This document shows, in pieces, positions 11,517-22,611 of a stretch of DNA of 64,000 nucleotides (position 1 is the first letter of the stretch; each line of letters starts with the position of its first letter). Both the position numbers and the translations under genes were made by a program. Below the pieces are notes generated by a model. It was not told the origin of the DNA, did no database searches, and saw nothing but the letters and a program-made list of their open reading frames with translations. The stretch lies in assembly GCA_050084515.1 (NCBI GenBank), contig CM114271.1, positions 186,001-250,000 on the forward strand, in the 5' to 3' direction. Source of the stretch: Blasia pusilla (lineage: Eukaryota; Marchantiophyta; Marchantiopsida; Blasiales).

Positions 11517-14500
11517 TGGAGGGCCATTCATATGCCCTACAAGGTAGTACAATAGGTGGTAAGGGGGGGAACTCGATCAGACCTTAAGGCTATTCTTGAT
11601 TTTGAAGGCCTACGTGATGCAAGTGGGGAACTTCGGGATGGGTTGAATCATCATGCTTGGGCCTTGAAGTGGAGACGTCACAAGAACAATAGTGAGATAT
11701 GTGTGTATCGTTTCGTGGTGTATGATGATCTTATTGATGAGAGATGGGAGCCCTTGCCGAGTGATGTAGAGAATGTCCCTGGAGAGGATAATATCAAGGA
11801 TAATGAAAGCATTTTTTCTGATGGTGAAATGAAATGTGCAAATGCACATGAACAAGAGGATAAGATAGGGCAGACAAGGGAACTTGACCACGGGTAGGAA
11901 AAGAATCACGAGATGCAAAATAAGATTTCCATTGCATCTATAGTCAGAGAGAGTAGTAATACGTCAAGTGTGTGTAGACCAGATTCTATAGGGTACCTTT
12001 CAGATCTGAGTGCAACCATGGAGAGGGCAGATCTCAGCAAAAATGTCGTGGCTTCTGATTTGAGTATAGAGGGGCAAGAAAAATCTAAGGGTTTTGAAAG
12101 AGAGGCAATGAGTGATGAGAGAGAAACATCACCTCTGCACATTACAATGGAGCCAGATGGTCAAGGTAATGACAAATTTAGACATCCTAATACGCCCACC
12201 AACTCTTCAAACTTAGAGAACTCTGATATTGGTGATGGATTTGAGAGTCCAGACATATTGGATAAGGACCTTCATGCTCTACTCCCAATTGAACAAGAAT
12301 GGGCACGGAAGATAAGGGAAAACAAAAGAAGAGCAGCAAAAATTCTTGATGCTATTCCCTTAGAGTAAGTAGTTCACTACCTTGCATCAGATATGAAATG
12401 CAATAATATTGCATGGTTTTCCATTCCTTCTTGCATGTATTTTCCTTATTTGTAGAAAATGAGACTTGCATGATCTTACATAGATGATTGATGATGAAAT
12501 CATTGGTTGGTAAGGTTGAGACAAGCAAAGGCATCCAAGAAAGCCTCATGTTGTAGAGCAATAGTGGCAGAGGTAGTGGAAAAGCGACGAAGTTTGAGAT
12601 TGACATCAAAGGTCTTGGAGAGCTTACCAGGTCCTTCAATGCTTGAAAGCCTTAAGGATAATAAAATGAAAGATCCAGATTATATGCCAACTGAAGATTC
12701 AGAATACCAAAATAATGAGGAGGAAGATGTACATGATCCTCCATTCGTGAATAAGGATATTGGGCCGACATTCTATCCGATCCAAGTCAAAAGGGTGACT
12801 ACAATGATATGTTATGTACCATCTTCAGTAAGATTTTGTGTGGGATACATGATTCTTCCAATCTCTGTGTTTATTTATTATAGTACACTAACTTTTATTT
12901 CTCTTTCATATGCTCAGGGTATTGGAGGGAGAGAATTCCTCGAATCTCATGCATTATAAGGCACATGATCCAGGCCAAAGTGGGAGATCAGAAATGGGTT
13001 GGAAATATCCCCCATGGCTAGAGAGTGGTAGCCAATAGTGGGGTGGACCAATGGGTGCAAGGTGGTACATTCATGAGCATGAGCCGTCGATGTTGAATCA
13101 TGGCCCACATAGCTCTCATGGCTTGCCCCTAAACCCTCCCCCCGACCACAATGGGGTCAACAAACTCCTACGGCTGGACTCATGACCGCTCAAGGCCAAT
13201 GTCTTGGAGGCATGTCTTGGTCACAACCTAGAGTTGTAGAATGCCCATGGGTAGGCAATATCCAGCCATCTCTACCATCTGGATCTCACGCCGAATGGGG
13301 TCCTCATACACAAACTTTGACCTCTATGGGGATTCAATAGCAATGGGGACCCATTCAACCTAGTTCTTCAGACCAACCATGGGCAAGGCCAAGAGTTAAC
13401 TTCTTTCCACATTGTGTATTTGTGAATCAAATTCTCTAATTTTAAGGAATTATGACTCTTTAACTCTTGATCTTCTCATGATGACTCATAAAGTGGCCAT
13501 TATCCTTTCCTGGTTTTGTGTGTTTTTCCAGACTGTGAAGTCCTGATTTCTTGTCTATAGTGTTGATGAAGGATGTAAGAGTGTTATCTCCATGTGTGGA
13601 CAGGATGGAGCACCATGCCCTCCGCCCTCTTATCCAACTACAGGAGAAGGTTCAAACTCGACATTTTCTGATGGGCCATCGGGATTTGTTGGGACGAGTG
13701 TATATTCGCAACAAAGTGGCAGTCAGTCTTTCATGGCCCCTAGTCTCTCCAAACCCACAAATAAAAGTGGGGGTATGTCCACATGTAGCCGCTTTTGAGG
13801 CATGTTCTCAATGTCGACCAAGAATGTTTGGTACAATTGGTTAGTGATCTGGTCTTTTATTCCCTACATTTTATAACATGTGCATGTCTAAATTGATTTT
13901 CTTGCGTCTTTCATTTGTTCAGGTGATAGGGCAAGTGCAAGGAGAAGTAGGACCAAGAGAGATTTGTGGAACCGTGATGTGGATCAATGCAAGGACCAAA
14001 ACCTACTACCTAGATGTGAATTGTTGCCTATTGGGGTTCCAAAGACAAAGGTGCCCGGTTATGAGCCATGGTTGAATGACCTAAAGGTATGGACCCTACG
14101 CTATCTCGACTTATAATGTCTCGAGATGAGTAGGCAAGAGGCTACTAATATGGCAACAATTCGCAAGCACATTGAGAGTGCCTACACATATGTTGGGGCA
14201 CCATCTTTATGTTTGGACTTTTTGAAGAAGAGATGTGCATAATTGTTAAAAATAGAATGGTCCATGATGAAAGCATATTGGGTGGCCAATGGGGCTCATG
14301 TTGATGTCCTTTACCACCCTGATGCTAAGGAAGATGCATGGGGCCGTTTGGTAGATTATTGGCTTTCTGAAGAGGGTATGTTGAAGGCCCAAAAGATGGT
14401 GAACGCAAGATCAAAGGTTATGACTTTAAATCACAGCGGACAGGGAGGTTTAGAGGGGTTTTTTGTAAGTTATCCTTAGCTTTCATTTCTTTTATATTTA

Positions 14501-16871
14501 TGATTTCTGCACTTTGGTGTTCAGATTGTTAATGTTTGTCAATATTAGTGATTCAAATTGTATTGTTGGGTTTCTCCATGTATAGGGCAGAGGTGGATCA
14601 ACCACACGAAGCAATATAGGTGTTACTGACACTAGACCAATTCCACAGCAAGAGAGTCTTGTAAGCTAGCTATAATTATGTGTGAATTATTTCTTGTGTA
14701 TTGTGAGGTTTGTAAGTACATTTCAGATTTTCACCACCTGATATATTCACTTTCATTGGTTTTTATGCAATCTTACCAATAGGAAGGAGGTGCGACAGTA
14801 CCCTTGACCACGAAAAAACCTGAAGAGCAAACACCAACAGCAAATCATAGCCTTTACACTGGAGGTTCCCGAGTGAGTATAATACTACCAAGTTAAATCA
14901 GACTTATGATAGTGTTTGATTTATCTTCATACAAAGACTGATATAGCCTAGAGTTGGAGCTATATATTTGCAGGGAACATACTAACTATATGGGTATCAT
15001 TTTATTTTTCAGATGAGTCCAGAGTCAAGCATAACCACTCAACTTCTGAAGGTAGAGAAGAAATGGAGTGCAAATATGGGTATCACGAAGGGTAATCTTG
15101 AGCAAAAATTGGAGAGGAACCAACTCCTCTTGGAGAAGAAGATGTCAATCAACCAATCCCTGATTGAGGAGAAGTTGGAAAAAAACCAGAGAGAACAAAA
15201 AGAGGCCTTTTCCATGCTTGTTGATATGATCAAAAAGCTTTCAGAGAAGAAGAGACATAAAGTGAATACATGTGGTCCTTCTAAGAGTCATATTATGAGT
15301 CAACAAGAAGGTAAGAGTCCTCTCTCAAGTTAGTTTCTTTTGAAGCATTGGTGCAGTTATTAGAAATTGATAAATTTTCCTCTGAAATTACATGGCAGAT
15401 CTTGCTCGTGTGAAGGATGGCCCTTCAAAGATTGGAGTAGATGTTTTGGGTGCTCATAAGGAGATATCAAGGGACATGGATGGGCAAACTGAAGGGACTC
15501 GAGCTTGTAAGTATTGAGTTTAGAAAATCCTGATTTGGTTTATAAAAAGTATATCCTTTGTAAGTGCAGATTCTTTTAGTTTCTTATAAATACTCTTGTT
15601 GTGTGATAGTCAAGAAGGGAAATGAATCAAAACCCTGCTCGCCGTTTGAAAACCCTAAAGCAATAAGTCTCTTAGGTTTGGTTTTCTTCCCCTCCGTTGT
15701 TTTGTTATCCCTATCCTTTCTATAGTTTCAAAGAGATCTTTAATGTATTGTGGTTTAAGATTATGAACAACAAGTAAATGTGAAGTTCCAGCTTTGTGTA
15801 TCGTTGTTTGCTTTAACAACATACCTAAAACAACAACCCTCTCAGGTTTCCTTTTCTTCCCCTCTTTACTTTTGTTATCTTACACTTACTATAGTTTCAA
15901 AGATCTTCAATTTATTTCAGCAAGAGATTATGTACAGCAAGTAAATGTCAGTTACCAGCTTGGTGTATCCTTACACTTACTATAGTTTCAAAGAGATCTT
16001 CATTTTTTTCCAGCAAGAGATTATGTACAGCAAGTAAATGTCAATTTCCAGCTTGGTATATCCTTACACTTTTTATCCTTACACTTACTATAGATTCAAA
16101 GAGATCTTCAATTTTTTACAGCAAGAGATTATGTACAACAAGTAAATGTCAATCTCCAGCTTGGTATATTTCCCTCTCTGATATTATAGCTACATATCAG
16201 TAGCCTTCTATTGATGTACATTCAACATAACAAAATTGCTTTTCCTTTATTTTACTATCCTTTTGTACTATGCAGGTTTCATTGGTGGGGAGAAAGAGTC
16301 TTCTCCGAACAACAAGAGATGTGTTACAAGAGTGCATTCTCACGCCATTCAAGCTAGAAGTAGTGAACATGACAGTGATGTAAAGTCACAAAGCAACAAG
16401 AAATAAATTGGAAAGGTATGCATGTGGACTTGGAAGAAAAAATTTCTTGCTTGGCATGATAATCAGAACTTTATTCAAGTGCTACAATATTTCAATTGAA
16501 AGAATTGTAACTAATAATGTGTTGTGTTATATGTCCAACACCAAGTTTATGCATTTGTTTCCTCCAAAGACTCATCCGGGATCTTGGGTTTTCAGATTCG
16601 TGTGGGAGATAAGGTTCAACTCATAAAGCCTAAGCTCAGTAGGATAATTAAGGGCACTGGTGTTGTAACCGGCTTGAGTGGACAACACAAATTTCATGGG
16701 AGTGATATCCCATCAGGGGTGGTACGGGTGGATCTAAAGATTGTTCATCTTGCATTCTTGGATCATAAGTTATGGCAGCCAATTGAGGATGATATGCCAT
16801 CCCAATACACTCTGGGTGATGCTCTTAGAGGTTCAATACTTTGGCTTGAAGTAAATTTGAAGAAATCATAG
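11517..16871 (+). pseudogene. TNPA/Ptta-like transposon gene, multi-exon
   Basis: The product is of the plant Ptta/En/Spm (TNPA-like) class, a DNA-binding partner in CACTA transposition. Supported parts: 11517-12363 (ATG; frameshift at the G run near 11562-11568; TAG at 11895; donor GTAAGT); an exon from 12507; 13560-13800; 13923-14464 with the WGRLVDYWLSEEGMLKAQKM segment (TAA at 14114 and 14237); 14586-14660; 14783-14872; 15013-15310 (coiled coil); 15399-15506; three 42-nt microexons; 16276-16415; 16596-16871. From 14586 onward every exon joins in phase with GT..AG borders. TAA at 16404-16406 falls ten bases before a donor and would cut off the last exon. That exon encodes a C-terminal module (GVVTGLSGQHKFHGSDIPSG .. 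YTLGDALRGSILW) resembling DUF8039-type domains of such proteins. No catalytic DDE domain is present. Confidence 0.7.
15700..16170 (+). repeat. tandem microexon-bearing repeat units
   Basis: Four units, each with 'actatagtttcaaagagatctt', a pyrimidine-rich stretch and a short exon-like core. Cores at 15921-15962, 16014-16055 and 16122-16163 are each 42 nt, preceded by TTCAG, CCAG or ACAG and followed by GTGTAT or GTATAT. The first unit (core about 15761-15802) has lost its acceptor. Each intact core enters and leaves in phase 1 and encodes RDYVQQVNV plus five variable residues, so skipping or including any number keeps the frame. Confidence 0.7.
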
Positions 16872-17279
16872 GCTAATATTAGACGTTCATGCCTACATGT
16901 AGACAATACTTACTTACAGTAGTGCATGTTTTGTTGACTCGTTCCCTATGAAATCTCAGACTCCCCACAGAAATCACTATTGATTACTTGTAGTAATCTT
17001 TATGACCATTTTCTTTGTTGCTGAATTTACTTGTCTTCAATATGAGACTACAGAATCTTATTCTAGTTCATGTATTGGACAGTTAGTAGTTTCCAATCAG
17101 ATATTTGTTTTTACACCGCATTCTCAATTGATGAATGAAGTGTCCGACCTTAAATCTCCACCTTTCCTTTGATTTGGTTATTTTATCAATGCCTTGTGAG
17201 AATCAATGCATGAATGGATAGGCTACATTCTACAAGGAGAACCTTAGCCTTCTATCATGAGATCTACTTCTGATTCCCA
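16872..17279. other. 3' flank of the TNPA-like gene
   Basis: About 400 bp of AT-rich sequence between the stop at 16871 and the subterminal array. It probably holds the 3' UTR, but no distinct polyadenylation signal can be singled out. Confidence 0.4.
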
Positions 17280-18160
17280 TAACTTGAAGTCATTTAAATA
17301 TCATATGAATCATATTAGTCATAAATCATTAAATCATATAATGTAGCCAAACTCTAGTCATATCACACCATATGTAGTCATTTAAACTACTGATTTCAAA
17401 CATGTACCAAGTCATACTAAAACAATATGCAATCATTTAAACTATTGATCCAAACATGTACCTAGTCATACTAAAACAATATACATTCATTTAGAAGTCA
17501 GATATGTAGGTACCCAGTCATATTCATCTATCATGCAGTCATATTAATCAATCTTGGAGTCATTCAGACCTATCATGCAAAATATCAGTCATATAGTAGT
17601 TAGATTATAGTCATAAGAAAATATGTATTAAAAAAATAATTAAATATGGAGTCATTTAAAATAATCACATATTTAAGTTCCTAGTCATATTCTCAAAGCA
17701 TGGAGTCATACAAAGACCGCATCATTTATTGAGTCATATGTAACCATTTAAAGTCATTTAGAAGGAACAAAATGATCAATATGACTTAGTCATATTTGAA
17801 AGCTTAGTATAGGATTGAATGTGAGGTAATTTTTCTGAAATTCTCCCAACAATATGACTACAGTTGACTCATACAATATGACACATGTCATGATTTAAGT
17901 AGTCATACTTGACGACTTGCCACGTCATATGCTGATATGGCCGTCATATTATATGACTAGAGCTTGTCAATATTATTCACTTTAGTGACGTGTAAGTCAT
18001 TTAAATGAATGACTAGGTCTCTCATCCTAAAATGATTTGAGTCATGGTATGGTAGATGACTAGGCTTTTATGACTCGACGAGTCATCGATCATTTCCAGT
18101 CATTTTAAGACATATATGACTTAAGGGAGTCAAATGAGCCAGTCATAAAACTATTCAATT
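17280..18160. repeat. subterminal AGTCAT motif array, right
   Basis: More than 20 AGTCAT/ATGACT copies, often as AGTCATTTAAA or AGTCATATTA, with palindromic pairings such as ATGACTTAGTCAT near 17780. The array is nearly three times as long as the left one; such asymmetry is usual in CACTA elements. Confidence 0.75.
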
Positions 18161-18169
18161 GTTCTAGTG
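18140..18169 (-). repeat. CACTA terminal inverted repeat, right
   Basis: The plus strand ends TTGTTCTAGTG, i.e. CACTAGAACAA on the minus strand, followed inward by AGTTTTATGACTGG. AAA follows directly, matching the AAA before 7738. Confidence 0.75.
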
Positions 18170-19310
18170 AAAGCCTCACATGAATGTTGGCTTTCAAGAT
18201 CATACTATTGTTTCTCGTAAGACGCTTTTACTCCCCTCTTTGTGAAATTGGACTCGTAATTTGGAGACATTTTACTATTCCTACTGAGTGTGGAAATGTA
18301 AACCTCTATTGGGAGTGAGTTTTTTGTTGTTAGATTCAGCTCCTTTAATGAGTGAGGCCTGAAAATCAGAGGTAGGAACTCTTATTGAAACTCATTTTAT
18401 GCCAGTAAGGAGAGGATTGATCATCCTCATGCAAGCCTCGGTGAGAAAGCCAAGTCAATGACGGCTACCAATTCCCAAGGTGCATTTCTATACCACTTAC
18501 ATTTTGCTTTCCATGAAATATTCACTTCTTTTCTCTTGCTGATATATACATTGCACAGATTATGCAAACCTAAATGGACAGGAGTAGAGATTGTGGGAAT
18601 AAGTGGCATGATTTACTCTTATACATCCTGTTCGTTGTATAGGTGCAGCAATAATGAACATACAGGCTTGACCAAAACTGAAGAAGAAGGTTAAGGTAGC
18701 CACGAAGTTGGTTGGGAGTGTGGGTAGTGTGTTAGAGTGTGATTTAAATGTCTTGAGCACCAAGAAACAAAGGGTAAATATTAAAGCTTTCCCGAGTTTG
18801 CAAGTAAAGTTTATGTGTTCTTTGTGGATATGTGACAACACTATACATGCATGTGTGTTTCCATTCTCATTTTCTAGTACTCAACTAGGTGAGACTTGTG
18901 GGCTTTTCAAGGAAGTTACCAATAGGTGGATGGAGCTTCACCAAGATAATAAATGTGGTTATAATAGTTAATCCACTATTGTAATGTTATTATGTTGGCA
19001 ATTAATCAAGTGTTTTGAATTGGTATGTGTGTAGTTGTGTTTGGGAGATGAATTACACTTTACGCAACCAAAGCTCAACAGAAATATATTGGGTCATGGA
19101 GTAGTCTCAAGCTTGAGTGGCCGAGACAAGTTCCATGGGAAGGATATTGGTCCAGGTTTGGTGAAGGTGGACCTACAAGATACAATGCAACCTGATTATC
19201 AACTATGGGAGCCAAACACAATGGATGAACCTGCCCAACTCACACTCGGAGATGCAATAGGGACTTGTATTATTTGGCCAGAGTTAAATCTTAAAAAGCT
19301 TGCTCATTAG
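18170..19310 (+). pseudogene. 3' exons of the older CACTA gene
   Basis: The clear exon is 19035-19310: it starts after TGTGTGTAG, reads LCLGDELHFTQPKLN and GVVSSLSGRDKFHGKD, and ends QLTLGDAIGTCIIWPELNL. It aligns residue by residue with the last exon of the inner gene (16596-16871), confirming that the two elements are relatives and that this exon belongs to the family. Upstream (18560-18970) are short frames and possible splice signals without a confident exon. 18170-18210 continues the reading frame from before the insertion. Confidence 0.6.
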
Positions 19311-19540
19311 GAACTCTGATTTGGATAACTTTCAGAGCTTCGGAGATGGCATCAAAACTTCTTCAAGCCATTCTTTTACTAATATGCATTGTTTTCATTC
19401 AATCTCTATTTTTCTATTTTCCATGTTGAGGAGATTGTGACTCTAATCTATAAGGACTCCTCAGGTTGGGGTTGTATTATACATAAGATAGTTATGAATC
19501 TACACATCCTTCATTTGCAACATTGTGATTGTCACTACTG

Positions 19541-19708
19541 CACCCTGAACATCTCACTTACTTGCTCTTGTTTTGGGGATTTTAGAGATAAAAATGCACC
19601 CTGAACATCTCACTCACTTGCTGTTGTTTGGAGGATTTTAGAGGCAACAATGCACCCTGAACATCTCACTCACTCTTTTTGAAATTGAGAAATTTTAGAG
19701 ACTACAAT
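19541..19708. repeat. 56-bp tandem triplication
   Basis: CACCCTGAACATCTCACT occurs at 19541, 19597 and 19653, each followed by a similar TTTTAGAG-containing tail. The spacing is exactly 56 bp. It lies in the 3' non-coding part of the older CACTA element. Confidence 0.8.
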
Positions 19709-19799
19709 AACTAATAATATCAGCGAGTACTCTTGTGCAAAAAGAAAGTTTTAGTTTTCTCATGAAAACAAAATCACTCACAATAATGTAGTGTGATCC

Positions 19800-20580
19800 T
19801 TGAGAATAACTAACATAGTCATTTGTATGACTAAGCCAGTCCAGATAATAACCAAATCAATCATTGTATATGAATCATATAGTCGTTAATATAGCTATTG
19901 TAGTGACATTAGTACCAATCTAGTTATTTAAATGACTCATGTCTCCAGTCATTTATCATGACTGAGCTAGTAACACCCAATCATTTAAAATGACTCAAGC
20001 ACTAAGAACATGACTAATACTTGACTCAACCAGTCACTTTACGACTCATATAGTCATTTTGAATGACTCGCTAAGTTGGAGTCATAGCATTCACAGACCA
20101 GTTGAGTCATAGAATATGACTCATACAGTTAATGATTATGAGAGTCATTTCTACCACGTGTCACAATGACTACAGACATTCCATTTACACGTGTCCTTGT
20201 ATGATTGCATGAAGACAATGTCCTTTCTCATGTTGTGCCACGTGGTCGTATGTGATTTGTTATTCAAATCCTACTCAACATGGTTATGACTGAGTCATTT
20301 ACAACACGTGTCATTCATTGGTGAAAATTATATCATCCTCATGCTATGTCATATGCGGATGTGGCATAGTGACATGGCACTCACACGTGGTACATTAGTC
20401 ATACATCAACGACTGAGATATCAATGATTAGAGTCATTTACCGATCGGGTAGCCCTAGTCATTTCTTGTAAATGACTTAGTTTATATGACTCTAACGGTA
20501 ATGAGACATTCTTAGTCATTTACCATGAAAAATGACTCGACCTAGTCATCTATTGGAGTCATAAAAACCAAGATTTCCTC
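19800..20580. repeat. subterminal AGTCAT motif array of the older element
   Basis: More than 20 AGTCAT/ATGACT copies in about 780 bp with interspersed ACACGTG-type words (e.g. 'ccacgtgtca', 'cacgtgt'). It has the same motif family as the inner element's arrays, supporting common ancestry. Confidence 0.7.
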
Positions 20581-20585
20581 TAGTG
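20556..20585 (-). repeat. terminus of the older CACTA element
   Basis: The minus strand reads CACTAGAGGAAATC then TTGGTTTTTATGACTCC. The flanking trinucleotide outside is AGA; no matching left flank was found, consistent with loss of the left end. Confidence 0.7.
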
Positions 20586-21636
20586 AGATCTCTCCTCGTT
20601 GGACTTGAGATCATGGCACGCTTAGTGGGTCCCCGCTAGCATGGAAGCCATAGACTTAAGAGTCTCCTCCATACATTCAAATTATCGTTCTCCAACCTCC
20701 CACTCCCCCTCTCCAAATACAGTGCCCACTCTGATCACATTTTCATCATGGAAGATCAACTACCTCAACTATTACCAAATCTGGTCCTCATTAAAATATG
20801 AGAGCTCCACTTCTCTTGGTCCCAATCTTCCTACTCTATTAGCGGTCCCTCCTACTTTACTACCATTTTACATGGTCGTCCCTCAATATTAAACTTTTGG
20901 GGGTACCTTATATAGAATTCAAAATTCTTGGAAATAAATGTGCGGACACTTTATAGAAACAGAAATAAGTTTAGGGTTGTATTCTAAACTTAGTGAAGAG
21001 TTACTAAAATTAAGTTTTAGAAGGAAAATCAGTTACTCAAGCGGTTATAAAGGTAATTTATATAGTTCTTGGTGGGTAGGACTATTTATACTGATTATAT
21101 GACTAGAGTGACTATGTAAAATTGGAATGTATAGGGGAGTTCTATAAAGATGTAGGTGTCAATACATGAAGTGTTCATTGTGGAAGTTGTTGGAATCTGA
21201 GATAATTGGGCCTGGTTTGTGTTGGAATGTCTGATATAAAGAAGGAAATATAGTGTGAATATGAAAACAATGTGCTTTAGGGGACAATTGGTTTCAATGG
21301 GAGTTGAAGGAAGAGTGTTCATGGGAAAGGTATCTATAAAGGAGTATAGTGGAAAGGAACATAAGTAAGCAAAATTACCATGCAAGCAATTGTAATAGTT
21401 GGAAAACTATGGATTACTTGTACCATAGAAGATATTGAAACTTACTAAGTGAGCATCCAAAACATAAGGATTAATGTTAGAAACATGGAGTAGAGATTGC
21501 AGAGAAATGAAAATATACCCAAGATAATAAATAGTGCACAATACAATTTTCCCTGTCTCCACAAGGTACATGTGCTACAAAACTAATGGGTACTGAAGAA
21601 AATTGCTAAGAGAGTTGGCCAAGTGTATTTATGTAG
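20586..21636. other. unassigned AT-rich spacer
   Basis: No gene or repeat recognised between the CACTA terminus and the orphan exon. It could include the 3' end of the minus-strand Helitron, but no CTRR end with hairpin could be identified. Confidence 0.3.
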
Positions 21637-22089
21637 CCATCAAGACGCCCAACCTACAACCAGAGGCACATTCCTCCACCAGATTGTTCAGCACAAACTT
21701 CTCCAATTGATTTCAACATCAGCCTAGTAGATAATTCTTCCCACATTCCATTGTATGTCTACAGAAATGAACTCAACAAGCTAGACCAGCTCCAGACACA
21801 TAATAAAGCTTTGAAATTTAGGATTTCCAAACTTTCCTCACAGTTAGGCACAATGTCTCAGTCAACTTTAGCTTTTGAGGTTCAGAATGCTCAGTATATA
21901 GAGAACTAAGACAAAGCCACCATACACTTCAAAGATTTCCTTCAGCACACCAACTCAGATGTTGAAGGAAATCCTCACTTGCAGCTAGAGATAGCGTTGA
22001 TTAAGTCTGAAGAAGTGCTGCAGATTTTAGAAATATGGACAATTCAAACAAATAGATACAGAACACAAAGAAGTCAAATAGATTGTTAA
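21637..22089 (+). pseudogene. orphan exon-like segment, unknown protein
   Basis: A 151-codon frame opens directly after an acceptor-like TTATGTAG and runs to TAA at 22087-22089, with one internal TAA (21907-21909). It starts PSRRPTYNQRHIPPP; its middle has a heptad-like segment (ELNKLDQLQTHNKALKFRIS); the end is acidic/hydrophobic (LEIALIKSEEVLQILEIW). Composition and codon pattern look coding compared with its AT-rich surroundings. I do not recognise the family. It lies antisense to the Helitron beside it, so it may be a gene fragment picked up by a mobile element. Confidence 0.35.
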
Positions 22090-22611
22090 AGCAAAATTCT
22101 AAATAGTAGTCAGATATTGATAGTCTAAATGTGAAATCATTCAGTAGTCAAATCTGAACTAAGATGAGTGTTAAATGTATTGTCTAGAGTTAATGTATAT
22201 GAGAGTGTATAAAGAAGAATAAGTAAGAATGAAAGTAAAGAAGTGCTTTTAGGATGGAAAATAAATATAGATTGTATTATGAGTTTAATTAGTGAAGTGT
22301 ATTGTGTTACATGGTCTGAACAGTGTAAATCTCAATTCTTAAGAAAGAGTAAGTTTAGGAGTTCCATGGTCAATATAGAGCTATAAGCATGAATACTGAA
22401 GCATAACTAGTAGAGTACTCTGGTGATGGGATCTAAGCTGAAAAATTCACACAAAATCCAAAAGCGTGACAAGTGCCAGAACCTACACATGATATAAGTA
22501 AAAATGGTGTGAGTTTGTAGTGTACCTAAACTATAGTAATGAAATAGTATGGGTAATAAAGTGGAAACAAGGAAGTAGTTAAATAGAAATACATAATGTA
22601 CCTGGGTAGAA

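Larger units (their letters stand above)
7738..18169 (+). mobile_element. complete CACTA (En/Spm) element, 10.4 kb
   Basis: The left end reads CACTAGAAGAAAAT and then GGTTTTTATGACT. The right end at 18169, read inward on the minus strand, is CACTAGAACAATT and then AGTTTTATGACT. Both are flanked by AAA (7735-7737 and 18170-18172), the 3-bp target duplication expected for CACTA elements, though AAA is weak evidence in an A-rich site. Inside are subterminal AGTCAT arrays on both sides, a repeat-rich leader (8150-10110) and a TNPA-like gene (11517-16871). I found no Transposase_21/TNPD catalytic protein, so the element looks non-autonomous. Insertion into a relative fits the nested structure. Confidence 0.8.
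6605..20585 (+). mobile_element. older CACTA element, split by a younger one
   Basis: Pieces 6605-7737 and 18170-20585 read as one element once the insertion 7738-18169 is removed. The left piece has Ptta/En/Spm-like and coiled-coil exons matching those of the inner element; the right piece has its last exon (19035-19310), a subterminal array of AGTCAT/ATGACT motifs (19800-20580) and a terminus at 20585. Reading inward from 20585 the end is CACTAGAGGAAAT followed by GGTTTTTATGACT, closely matching the inner left end at 7738. The left end is not visible: exons begin at about 6605 and no CACTA terminus or AGTCAT array precedes them, so the element is probably 5' truncated. With one AAA duplicate removed, a reading frame stays open across the empty site. 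Confidence 0.7.

Noticed and set aside
20586-20588. Target duplication for the older CACTA element
   Set aside because: The flank is AGA, but the left end of the element was not found, so no pair can be tested.
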